From positions 1 through 33,144 of the forward strand of contig DASVPR010000016.1 in the NCBI GenBank assembly GCA_036389485.1: a stretch of DNA of 33,144 bases. Reading direction: 5' to 3'. This DNA is from CADCVT01 sp036389485. GTDB taxonomy: Bacteria > Actinomycetota > Thermoleophilia > Solirubrobacterales > Solirubrobacteraceae. Made by a program: the position numbers and the translations under genes. Positions 1 to 6,589 of this stretch are shown here, piece by piece; positions within the stretch are counted from its first letter, which is position 1; every line of letters starts with the position of its first letter. Under the pieces are notes generated by a model, which worked only from the letters and a program-made list of their open reading frames with translations, did no database searches and was not told the origin of the DNA.

Positions 1-47
1 CGTCGCCGTCCGATCGGACTGAGCGGCGCGTTAGCGTGAACCTCCAT
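1..47 (-). CDS. IS481-family transposase, N-terminal fragment
   Basis: Only the first 15 codons are in the window. They encode MEVHANAPLSPIGRRR, which resembles the N-terminus of IS481-family transposases (HANAxLTPxGR), just before their helix-turn-helix DNA-binding region. The start is the ATG at 47, with an AGGAGG Shine-Dalgarno sequence a few bases upstream. The full protein would be a DDE integrase-fold enzyme that cuts and joins the element's ends. It may belong to the same IS type as the C-terminal fragment at the right edge, but sequence identity cannot be tested because the two fragments do not overlap. Confidence 0.7.
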   Translation of the reverse strand, partial: MEVHANAPLSPIGRR

Positions 48-135
48 CTGGGCCTCCTGGAACTGAGCTGCCTCGACAGCGCTCAGCCTCCAGCGAGGCC
101 CGGATGTCTACTGACGAAGGTTCCTAGGAACTACA
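1..135 (-). mobile_element. Partial IS481-family insertion sequence (transposase 5' end side)
   Basis: This is the upstream end of an IS481-type element that runs off the left edge. It holds the transposase N-terminus and an 88-base leader. The outer end is placed at 135 because, read inward on the minus strand, the element then begins TGTAG and ends on a CA dinucleotide next to CCTAGC, which fits the NCTAGN target described for Bordetella IS481. The first 20 bases match the terminus of the copy at the right edge in register at 11 positions (TGT, then AGG-AC-TT at positions 11-19), as expected of imperfect terminal inverted repeats. The family call rests on the encoded protein; the exact boundary is inferred. 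A 12-bp palindrome (120-131) lies inside this end. Confidence 0.72.
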
Positions 136-141
136 CCTAGC
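136..141. repeat. Candidate IS481 target site (CCTAGC)
   Basis: The hexamer CCTAGC directly abuts the inferred IS end at 135 and fits the NCTAGN consensus that IS481 duplicates on insertion. Its partner copy would lie beyond the left edge. It differs from the right-edge hexamer GCTAGC at the first base, so the two ends do not look like the two flanks of a single six-base duplication. Confidence 0.5.
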
Positions 142-197
142 GCTCGCCGCTCCACTCCACGAAACTCCGTCCGGCCCTCCGGGTTCTCTTCGCAACG

Positions 198-1610
198 ATG
201 CGCGCGCTCGCCCTCGCTCTCCTCGCGACGCTCCTCCTCGCGGCCCCCGCGGGCGCGTCGTCGTCGATGGAGGTCGGGGTCGCCGACGACCGGCTCCTGC
301 TCGGCGGCGCCGGCAGCGCCGCGGCGGCGATCGACGACTGGCGCGCGGCGGGCGTCGACGCGGTGCGGATCGTCGCGCGCTGGGGCGTCTACGCGCCGGA
401 CCCCGACGCGCGCGTCCCGCCCGAGAGCTTCGACGGCGCCGACCCGAACGACCCGCGCTACGACTGGGCCGCGCTCGACCGCGCCGTCGGGATGGTCAGT
501 GGCGCCGGTATGAAGGTGATGCTGACCGTGACCGGCTGGGGCCCGGTCTGGGGCAGCGAGTTCCCGGTCAAGGACAACCCGCGCTTCAAGCCGTCTCCGG
601 ACCTGTTCGCCGACTTCGCGCGCGCCGTCGCGACCCGCTACGGCTCGATGGTCGACCGCTACATCCTGTGGAACGAGCCGAACGTGACGCTGTGGTTCCA
701 GCCGCAGTCGCAGTGCGTGCGCGACCGGTGCACGCCGTACTCGCCGCACCACATGCGGCGGATCGTCCGGGCGGCCGACCCCGCGATCCACGCCGCCGAC
801 CCCGACGCGCAGGTCCTCGTCGGCGCGCTCGCGCCGCGCGGCTCCTCCGGCTCCTCGCCGAACGCCGCGCTGCGCCCGCTGCGGTGGCTGCGCGAGTTCG
901 GGTGTGTCGACCGGAAGTACAAGAAGGTGCGGTCGTCCTTCTGCAAGGGGTTCAAGCGGGCGCCCGCCGACGGCGTCGCGTACCACCCGCACGGGCTGAA
1001 GCTCGCGCCCGACGAGCCCGACCGCGTCGCCGACCAGGCGCAGCTCGCCGACCTGTCGCAGGTCGTCACCACGGTCGACCGCGTCGTGCGCGCGGGCGGG
1101 ATCCGCGCCCGCGGGACGAAGAAGCTCCCGCTCTACCTCGACGAGTACGCCTACCAGACCAAGCCGCCGGACAAGGTGCTCGGCGTCTCCGCGTCGCAGC
1201 AGGCGCGCTACCTCGCCGAGTCGGCCTACCTGGCGTGGAAGAACCCGCGCGTCAAGAACCTGACGTGGTACGTCTGGGAGGACGAGCCGACGAACGCCGC
1301 CGGCGGAGGGTGGCAGTCGGGGGTCAAGTACCTGAGCGGGAAGAAGAAGCCGTCCTTCGCCGTCTTCCCCGCCCCGTTCTGGGCCGAGCGCGCCGGGACG
1401 CGCAAGGCGCGCCTGTGGGGCCAGGTCCGCCCGGGCGACGCGACGTCCGTCACGATCGAGCGCAAGAGCGGCAGCGGGTGGAAGCGCGTGGCGCAGGAGT
1501 CGACGGACGGCCACGGCGCCTTCCGCCGCATCGTCCGGATCACGAAGAAGACGACCTTCCGCTTCCGGTGGGACGGCGGCACGTCCGCATCACGCAGCGT
1601 GTCGCCGTAA
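198..1610 (+). CDS. Secreted clan GH-A-like glycoside hydrolase (cellulase-type TIM barrel)
   Basis: A predicted exported sugar hydrolase. Residues 1-20 form a signal peptide (hydrophobic run ending AGA). The body reads as a (beta/alpha)8 barrel: a GVDAVRI strand near 52-58, the clan-A acid/base motif WNEPN with Glu160, and a candidate nucleophile Glu316 in YLDEYAY. After about residue 400 there is a beta-rich domain that is probably accessory (VTIERKSGSGW, FRFRWDGG). The substrate cannot be read from sequence; the GH5/GH39-type retaining-glycosidase group is the best fit. It starts 57 bases after the inferred IS target site, with no clear Shine-Dalgarno sequence, and no partner gene lies on its strand. 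Its 3' end faces the dehydrogenase gene across 59 bases in which I see no clear terminator. Confidence 0.75.
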   Translation: MRALALALLATLLLAAPAGASSSMEVGVADDRLLLGGAGSAAAAIDDWRAAGVDAVRIVARWGVYAPDPDARVPPESFDGADPNDPRYDWAALDRAVGMVSGAGMKVMLTVTGWGPVWGSEFPVKDNPRFKPSPDLFADFARAVATRYGSMVDRYILWNEPNVTLWFQPQSQCVRDRCTPYSPHHMRRIVRAADPAIHAADPDAQVLVGALAPRGSSGSSPNAALRPLRWLREFGCVDRKYKKVRSSFCKGFKRAPADGVAYHPHGLKLAPDEPDRVADQAQLADLSQVVTTVDRVVRAGGIRARGTKKLPLYLDEYAYQTKPPDKVLGVSASQQARYLAESAYLAWKNPRVKNLTWYVWEDEPTNAAGGGWQSGVKYLSGKKKPSFAVFPAPFWAERAGTRKARLWGQVRPGDATSVTIERKSGSGWKRVAQESTDGHGAFRRIVRITKKTTFRFRWDGGTSASRSVSP

Positions 1611-1669
1611 GGAGCCCGACGAGCGGTCATAGCGGCATAGCCGTACCGACCCAGCCCGCGGCGTCAATG

Positions 1670-2488
1670 TCAGCGGCGGCCGAACGCGCGCTCGTGGTAC
1701 CCGGCACGGGCCTCGAGATCGGTCTCGCCGGCGATCTTCGTCACGCCGATCGCGCGCATGACCGCCTCGCGGGCGGCGCGCGGCAGCACCGCGGCGAGCT
1801 TGGCCGTCGCGGCCTGCGAGCGCGGGACCCAGACCTCGAAGCGCCGCTTGCGCACGGCGTCGACGACCGCCGCGGCGACGTCCTCCGGGGTCACGACGGG
1901 CAGCGCGCGGGGTCGCGTTTGGCCGTCGAGCATCGCGGTGTCGACCTGCGCGGGCTGGATGACCGTGAAGTCGACGCCGCGGCCGCGGTACTCGAGGCGC
2001 AGCGACTCGGTCAGCCCGACCACGCCGTGCTTGGTCGCCGAGTAGACGGCACTGCCCGGCAGCGGCACCCGGCCGACGCCCGACGCCACGTTGACGAGGT
2101 GCCCCGCGCCGCGCGGGAGCATCCGCTGCAGCGCGAGCTTCGAGCCGACGACCGTGCCGTAGAGGTTCACCGAGAGTTCGCGCCGCGTGACCTCGTCGGG
2201 CTCCTCGTCGAACGCGCCGATCCAGTCGATCCCGGCGTTGTTGACCATCAGCCCGAGCGGCCCGTGCGCCCGCTCGGCGGCGTCGAGGAACGCCGCGAAC
2301 CCGTCGGCGTCGCTGACGTCGAGCGCGACGCCCAGCCCGCCGATCTCCGCCGCGACCGTCTCGGCCGCCGCCGCGTCGACGTCCCCCACCGCGACCTTCG
2401 CCCCGGCCTGCGCCAGCGCGACCGCGATCGCCCGCCCGATGCCGTGCCCGCCGCCGGTGACGGCGGCGCAGACTCCTGCAAGCTCCAT
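1670..2488 (-). CDS. Short-chain dehydrogenase/reductase (SDR), classical type
   Basis: A 272-residue NAD(P)-dependent oxidoreductase. Visible motifs are TGGGHGIG at 11-18 (Rossmann glycine motif), Asp36 after the second strand (suggesting NAD preference), NNAG at 83-86, Ser136, and the catalytic YSATK with Tyr149 and Lys153. The C-terminus (about 205-272) carries a basic helical tail seen in SDRs that act on lipid or hydrophobic substrates; the true substrate is unknown. The ATG at 2488 is chosen because the Rossmann motif then sits at the normal distance from the start; an open frame continues upstream but is arginine-rich shadow sequence. It follows the small membrane-protein gene by 11 bases and is probably cotranscribed with it and ispG. 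Confidence 0.85.
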   Translation of the reverse strand: MELAGVCAAVTGGGHGIGRAIAVALAQAGAKVAVGDVDAAAAETVAAEIGGLGVALDVSDADGFAAFLDAAERAHGPLGLMVNNAGIDWIGAFDEEPDEVTRRELSVNLYGTVVGSKLALQRMLPRGAGHLVNVASGVGRVPLPGSAVYSATKHGVVGLTESLRLEYRGRGVDFTVIQPAQVDTAMLDGQTRPRALPVVTPEDVAAAVVDAVRKRRFEVWVPRSQAATAKLAAVLPRAAREAVMRAIGVTKIAGETDLEARAGYHERAFGRR

Positions 2489-2499
2489 GCCGCGGAACG

Positions 2500-2868
2500 C
2501 TAGCCGCGCAGCAGCAGCATCGCCCCGCCGGCAGCGGCCACCGCTGAGAACGCGACGCCCGCGACCCGCCGATCGGGCGGCAGGTCGCGCCACTCGCGCA
2601 GCTGGACGAGCGCGTCGAGGACGTCGCTCGCGGTCCCGGCGACGAGCCACCGCCGGACGTCCTCGCCCCCGCCCCCGCGCGCCGCGTGCAGCACGCCGAG
2701 CCCGAGCAGGACGTCGCGCGTCGCGAAGTTGCCCATCAGGATCCGCGCCGCGCCCTCGCGCGCGCCCTCCCCCACGAGCGCCTCGCCCACGGCGGCGGGC
2801 GCGACGAGACCGGCGGCGCCGAAGGCGAGACGGCCGAGGCCGTACGCAGTCAGCGCGCGGGCGCCCAT
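2500..2868 (-). CDS. Small predicted membrane protein of unknown function
   Basis: 122 residues with hydrophobic stretches near 8-30, 50-65 and 103-120 and a more polar segment (HAARGGGGEDVRRW) between them. I do not recognise a family with certainty; it resembles small actinobacterial membrane proteins of the DUF4267-like kind, which is only an impression. The ATG at 2868 lies one base after the ispG stop codon, so it is very likely translated from the ispG message, and the SDR gene follows 11 bases later. The position suggests an accessory membrane component rather than an enzyme. Confidence 0.6.
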   Translation of the reverse strand: MGARALTAYGLGRLAFGAAGLVAPAAVGEALVGEGAREGAARILMGNFATRDVLLGLGVLHAARGGGGEDVRRWLVAGTASDVLDALVQLREWRDLPPDRRVAGVAFSAVAAAGGAMLLLRG

Positions 2869-2869
2869 C

Positions 2870-4123
2870 TCAGGCCCGCGTGAACCTCCGCCCCGCGGTC
2901 GGCGAGGCGTCCTCGTCGAGGAGCGGGCTCTCCGCCTCGGCGCGCGCCTGCTCGGCCTCCATCGCGGCGAGCCGCTCCGGGGTCAGGTCGTGCGCGTTCT
3001 CCGCTTCTATCTCGGCCAGCAGCGCCGCGCCCTCGGCGGCCTGGGCCTCGTCGACGACGACCCTCTTGCCGGCCGCGTAGTACCGGTCGATCTCCTGGAA
3101 CAGGACGTCGACCAGCTCCTCGGTCGGGACCTTCCGCAGCGGCTGGCCCTTGGAGTAGACGACGCCCATGTCCTTCGCGCCGGCGATCCCGAAGTCGGCG
3201 TGCGACGCCTCGCCGATCCCGTTGACCGCGCAGCCGAGGACGGCGACCTCGATCGGGTCCGTGTAGGCCTCGAGGCGCTTCTCGATCTGCGCGACGACCG
3301 TGTCCATGTCGAACTGGAGCCGGCCGCACGTCGGGCACGCGATCAGCACCGGCCCGCGCTCGCGGAGCTGCAGCGCCTTGAGGATCTCCCAGGCGACCTT
3401 CACCTCCTCCTCGGCGTGGAAGGTCGAGAGCGAGATCCGGATCGTGTCGCCGATGCCGTCGGCGAGCAGCGTCCCCAGGCCGACGGCGCTCTTCAGCGAG
3501 CCCGACCACTTCGTCCCCGCCTCGGTGATCCCGAGGTGCAGCGGGTACGGGATCCGCTCGGACAGCAGCCGGTTCGACGCGATCGTGTTCGGCACGTTCG
3601 TCGACTTGATCGAGACCTTGAAGTTCGTGAAGTCCAGCCGCTCCATCAGCTCGACGAACTCGACGGCCGCGGTCACGAGCGCCTCGACGGGGTTCTCCCG
3701 CTCCAGGGCGTGGAGGTGCTTCGGCAGCGAGCCGGAGTTCACGCCGATCCGCATCGGGGTGCCAAGCTGCGACGCGCGCGCCGCGACCTCGGCCACCTTG
3801 TCCGGCCCGCCGATGTTCCCCGGGTTCAGGCGGATGCAGTGCGCGCCGGCGTCCAGGGCCTTCAGCGCCAGGGTGTGGTTGAAGTGGATGTCGGCGATGA
3901 CGGGGATCGGCGACTCGGCGACGATCGTCCGCAGCGCCTCGGCGTCCTGCACGCGCGGCACGGCCACGCGCACGAGGTCCGCCCCGGCCTCGGCGACGGT
4001 GCGGATCTGCCGCATCGTGGCGTCGAGGTTCGCGGTCTCGGTCTTTGTCATCGTCTGGACCGCGACCGGCGCGCCGCCCCCGATGGGGACGCCGCCGACC
4101 TGGATTTGCCGGGGCGAGGACAT
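2870..4123 (-). CDS. ispG: 4-hydroxy-3-methylbut-2-en-1-yl diphosphate synthase (IspG/GcpE)
   Basis: Penultimate enzyme of the MEP isoprenoid pathway. It reductively converts methylerythritol cyclodiphosphate to HMBPP using a [4Fe-4S] cluster. The N-terminal TIM barrel is clear (VQTMTKTET at 22-30, RLNPGNIG at 98-105, GVNSGSLPKH at 127-136). The cluster ligands are Cys263 and Cys266 in CPTCGR, Cys298 in VLGCAVNGIGEA, and Glu305. The core ends near residue 352; the remaining 65 or so residues are a Glu/Ala-rich extension absent from the compact bacterial enzyme (E. coli about 372 residues). The ATG at 4123 gives the normal N-terminus. There is no Shine-Dalgarno sequence, and the divergent gene starts only 15 bases away, so translation may be nearly leaderless. 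dxr of the same pathway lies about 7 kb away on the same strand. Confidence 0.96.
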   Translation of the reverse strand: MSSPRQIQVGGVPIGGGAPVAVQTMTKTETANLDATMRQIRTVAEAGADLVRVAVPRVQDAEALRTIVAESPIPVIADIHFNHTLALKALDAGAHCIRLNPGNIGGPDKVAEVAARASQLGTPMRIGVNSGSLPKHLHALERENPVEALVTAAVEFVELMERLDFTNFKVSIKSTNVPNTIASNRLLSERIPYPLHLGITEAGTKWSGSLKSAVGLGTLLADGIGDTIRISLSTFHAEEEVKVAWEILKALQLRERGPVLIACPTCGRLQFDMDTVVAQIEKRLEAYTDPIEVAVLGCAVNGIGEASHADFGIAGAKDMGVVYSKGQPLRKVPTEELVDVLFQEIDRYYAAGKRVVVDEAQAAEGAALLAEIEAENAHDLTPERLAAMEAEQARAEAESPLLDEDASPTAGRRFTRA

Positions 4124-4139
4124 GGGAACATTGAGTGTA
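4124..4139 (-). promoter_or_regulatory. Candidate promoter -10 for ispG in a 15-bp divergent gap
   Basis: On the minus strand the hexamer TACACT (4139-4134) ends 10 bases before the ispG ATG. A start about seven bases downstream would leave only a few bases of leader. I see no convincing -35. The divergent gene has its ATG at 4139, so the two control regions must overlap each other and the neighbouring coding sequence. Confidence 0.35.
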
Positions 4140-4792
4140 TGAGCTACGACACCGCCTACACCGGCGCACAAGTCCAGGAACGGAGCACCGCGAGGATCCT
4201 CGGCCAGGTCATGTTCCTCGTGGCCGTCGCCGTCGGGTTCCTCGTCGCCGGCACGCTGATCGGCCGCGACGTCGAGGAGAGCACCGCGCGCATCTTCTCC
4301 TACGTCGGGCTGGGGATGCTCGTGTGCACCTGGTTCGTCAACGCGCTGCGCTACGGCACGATCGGGATCGGCTGGCTGTGCGCGCTCTCGCTGGCGATCG
4401 GCATCGGGCTCGGCCCGGTGATCGGCTACCTCGCCGAGACCAACCCGGGCCAGATCACGACCGCGGCGGGCATCACGGCCCTGACGGTCCTCGGCATGGC
4501 CGCGATCGGCTTCGTGATCGACAAGGACACGGTCGGGTGGATGAAACCGCTGTCCTACGTCGTCCTCGGCGCGGTGGTCATCAGCCTCGGCTCGCTGATC
4601 TTCGGCGGCCTCGGCTCGCTGTCGCCGCTGATCTCGGTGGTCATCCTCGTCGCCTCGGCGGCCCTGATCCTCGTCGACTTCAACTACATCCGGAAGCACG
4701 CCACCGAGCAGGACGTCGTCTGGCTCGCGACCGGCATCTTCGTCAGCATCGTCAACATCTTCATCTCGCTGCTGAACCTGACGAGCGACTGA
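4139..4792 (+). CDS. Bax inhibitor-1 (BI-1)/YccA-family membrane protein
   Basis: 217 residues with about seven transmembrane segments and a conserved late region (LILVDFNYIRKH followed by a final hydrophobic helix), typical of the BI-1/YbhL/YccA (TMBIM) family. Family members are implicated in calcium/proton flux or in restraining membrane proteases; the role here is unproven. The N-terminal 22 or so residues are cytoplasmic and polar. The ATG at 4139 is 15 bases from the divergent ispG start and lacks a Shine-Dalgarno sequence, so it may be leaderless. The methyltransferase gene begins at the very next base after the stop, suggesting cotranscription. Confidence 0.85.
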   Translation: MSYDTAYTGAQVQERSTARILGQVMFLVAVAVGFLVAGTLIGRDVEESTARIFSYVGLGMLVCTWFVNALRYGTIGIGWLCALSLAIGIGLGPVIGYLAETNPGQITTAAGITALTVLGMAAIGFVIDKDTVGWMKPLSYVVLGAVVISLGSLIFGGLGSLSPLISVVILVASAALILVDFNYIRKHATEQDVVWLATGIFVSIVNIFISLLNLTSD

Positions 4793-5410
4793 TTGACCGA
4801 CGTCTACGCGACCGCCAAGCCCGGCCTGCGGACGCGGCTGGGCTCGGCGCTCGCCGCGCGTGCCCGAGCCCGCCGCCACGAGCGCTTCCGCGCGCTGACC
4901 GGCGCCCGCCCGGGGACGCGCGTCGTCGACGTCGGCTGCGGCGCGCTCGGCCTCCGGGCGCTCGAGCCGGACCTCGACATCACCGGCGTCGACCTCGTCG
5001 ACCGCCCCGGCTACCCCGGGCCGTTCGTCAAGGCGGACGCGACGCAGCGGCTCCCGTTCGCCGACCACGAGTTCGACCTCGCCTACTCGAGCAGCGTCGT
5101 CGAGCACCTCGCGCCGGAGGACCGCGCGGCGTTCGCCGCCGAGGTGCGGCGCGTCGCGAAGGGCTGGTGGGTCCAGACGCCCGCGTTCGGCTTCCCGATC
5201 GAGCCCCACGCGCTGCTGCCGTTCGCCCACTGGCTCCCGCAAGCGATCCGCCGACCGTACTGGCGGCTCGGCGTGGCCGGCGACTACGAGGACATCGCGC
5301 TGCTCCGCCGCGCCGAGCTCGCGGCGCTGTTTCCGGAAGGGGACGTGATCGCGGAGCGGATCGGCCCGCTGGCGAAGAGCTGGATCGCGGTGGGCGCGGC
5401 GCCGCGATAG
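4793..5410 (+). CDS. Class I SAM-dependent methyltransferase
   Basis: 205 residues. The SAM-binding motif I is VVDVGCG near 44-50, motif II is the acidic end of ITGVDLVD, and the later DLAYSSSVVEHL stretch is the motif IV/post-IV region typical of Methyltransf_11-type enzymes. Substrate unknown. A TTG at 4793, immediately after the preceding TGA, is chosen because it opens the frame and is translationally coupled; no internal start retains the basic N-terminal helix. The oxidase gene follows 10 bases downstream. Confidence 0.8.
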   Translation: MTDVYATAKPGLRTRLGSALAARARARRHERFRALTGARPGTRVVDVGCGALGLRALEPDLDITGVDLVDRPGYPGPFVKADATQRLPFADHEFDLAYSSSVVEHLAPEDRAAFAAEVRRVAKGWWVQTPAFGFPIEPHALLPFAHWLPQAIRRPYWRLGVAGDYEDIALLRRAELAALFPEGDVIAERIGPLAKSWIAVGAAPR

Positions 5411-5420
5411 AAGTCCGCGC

Positions 5421-6485
5421 GTGGACGAGCTCGTCAACGTCGCCGACTTCGAGCGCCGGGCCGCGGAGGTCCTCGACCCGGGCGTCCACGGCTACTACGC
5501 CGGGGGCGCCGGGGACGAGTGGACGCTCGCGGAGAACGTCGCGGCGTTCGAGCGCCACCGGCTGCGCCCGCGGGTGCTCGTCGACGTCAGCGGCGTCTCC
5601 GCGCGGACGACCGTCCTGGGGACCGAGGTCTCGATGCCGTTGCTGGTCGCACCGACCGCGCTGCACCGCCTCGCCCACCCCGACGGGGAGCCCGCCGCCG
5701 CCCGCGCGGCCGCCGCGGCCGGCACGATCTTCACCCTCTCGACCCTCGCGACGTCGAGGCCCCGCGAGGTCGCGGCCGAGGCGCCACCCGCCCCGCGCTG
5801 GTTCCAGCTCTACGTGCTCAGCGACCGCGGGGTCAGCAGGGCCCTCATGGACGAGGCGGTCGAGTGCGGGTTCCAGGCGATCGTCCTGACCGTCGACGCC
5901 CCGCGCGCCGGGCGGCGGGAACGCGACCTGCGCACCGGCTTCGCGGTCCCCGCCGAGGTCGAGATGCCCGCCATCCGCGCCGCGGTCGGCGGCCCGAGCT
6001 GCCCGACGCCGGCCGAGTTCTTCAGCCTCGTCGACACGACGCTCGACTGGCGCGACCTCGAGCGGCTGTGCGGCGAGTGCTCGCTGCCGGTCCTCGTCAA
6101 GGGCGTCCACACCGCCGAGGACGCCGTCCTGGCCGCCGAGCACGGCGCGGCGGGCGTCATCGTGTCCAACCACGGCGGCCGGCAGCTCGACCGCGTCCCC
6201 GCGGCGCTGGACATGTTGCCGGAGGTCGTCGAGGCCGCCGGGGACCGCGTCGAGGTCCTCATGGACGGCGGGATCCGCCGCGGGACCGACGCCCTGGTCG
6301 CCCTGGCCCTGGGCGCCAAGGCGGTGCTGGTGGGGCGCCCGCTGCTCTGGGGGCTCGCCTGCGGCGGGGAGGCGGGCGCGCGCCGGGTCCTCGAGATCCT
6401 CAAGGCCGAGATCGAGCTGGGGCTGATGCTCCTCGGGGCCCCGACCCCGGCCGACGTGACCGCCGATCACGTGCGCGCCGCTTGA
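5421..6485 (+). CDS. FMN-dependent alpha-hydroxy-acid oxidase/dehydrogenase (LldD/glycolate oxidase family)
   Basis: 354 residues, the usual length for this TIM-barrel flavoprotein family. Markers in order: YYAGGAGDE at 25-33 (substrate and FMN contact), LVAPTA at 75-80, LSTLATS at 106-112, QLYV near 129-132, VLVKGV with Lys227, and the catalytic SNHGGRQLD with His251 and Arg254, then MDGGIRRGTD at 281-290 and VGRP for phosphate binding. It oxidises a 2-hydroxy acid to a 2-oxo acid; lactate, glycolate, mandelate or a longer substrate cannot be distinguished here. The GTG at 5421 is 10 bases after the methyltransferase stop. A hairpin and a new promoter follow, so this appears to end the transcription unit. 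Confidence 0.9.
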   Translation: MDELVNVADFERRAAEVLDPGVHGYYAGGAGDEWTLAENVAAFERHRLRPRVLVDVSGVSARTTVLGTEVSMPLLVAPTALHRLAHPDGEPAAARAAAAAGTIFTLSTLATSRPREVAAEAPPAPRWFQLYVLSDRGVSRALMDEAVECGFQAIVLTVDAPRAGRRERDLRTGFAVPAEVEMPAIRAAVGGPSCPTPAEFFSLVDTTLDWRDLERLCGECSLPVLVKGVHTAEDAVLAAEHGAAGVIVSNHGGRQLDRVPAALDMLPEVVEAAGDRVEVLMDGGIRRGTDALVALALGAKAVLVGRPLLWGLACGGEAGARRVLEILKAEIELGLMLLGAPTPADVTADHVRAA

Positions 6486-6489
6486 GGCG

Positions 6490-6515
6490 GGGCCCTTCTC
6501 CTGGACGGAAGGCCC
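6490..6515 (+). terminator. Candidate hairpin terminator after the hydroxy-acid oxidase gene
   Basis: The arms GGGCC(C)TTC (6490-6498) and GAAGGCCC (6508-6515) pair with one bulged base around a nine-base loop. There is no U-run, which is common in very GC-rich genomes. It lies just after the oxidase stop and before a promoter-like sequence. Confidence 0.4.
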
Positions 6516-6517
6516 AG

Positions 6518-6547
6518 TTGACCACCCGCGCAACCCGTCGCTACCGT
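6518..6547 (+). promoter_or_regulatory. Candidate sigma-70-type promoter for the P-domain protein
   Basis: TTGACC (6518-6523) and TACCGT (6542-6547) are separated by 18 bases, a reasonable -35/-10 pair. The predicted start near 6554 would leave a short leader holding GAGG (6556-6559) and GGAGA (6575-6579), the two possible ribosome binding sites for the next gene. Confidence 0.45.
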
Positions 6548-6589
6548 GCTCGTCTGAGGTCACGGATGATCCCCGGAGAAACCCCCCAG

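Noticed and set aside
120..131. GTTCCTAGGAAC palindrome as a regulator binding site
   Set aside because: It lies inside the inferred IS terminus, so it is better treated as part of the element's end.
2729..4138. Long plus-strand frame leading into the BI-1 gene
   Set aside because: It runs antisense to ispG; only the part from 4139 looks like a real protein.
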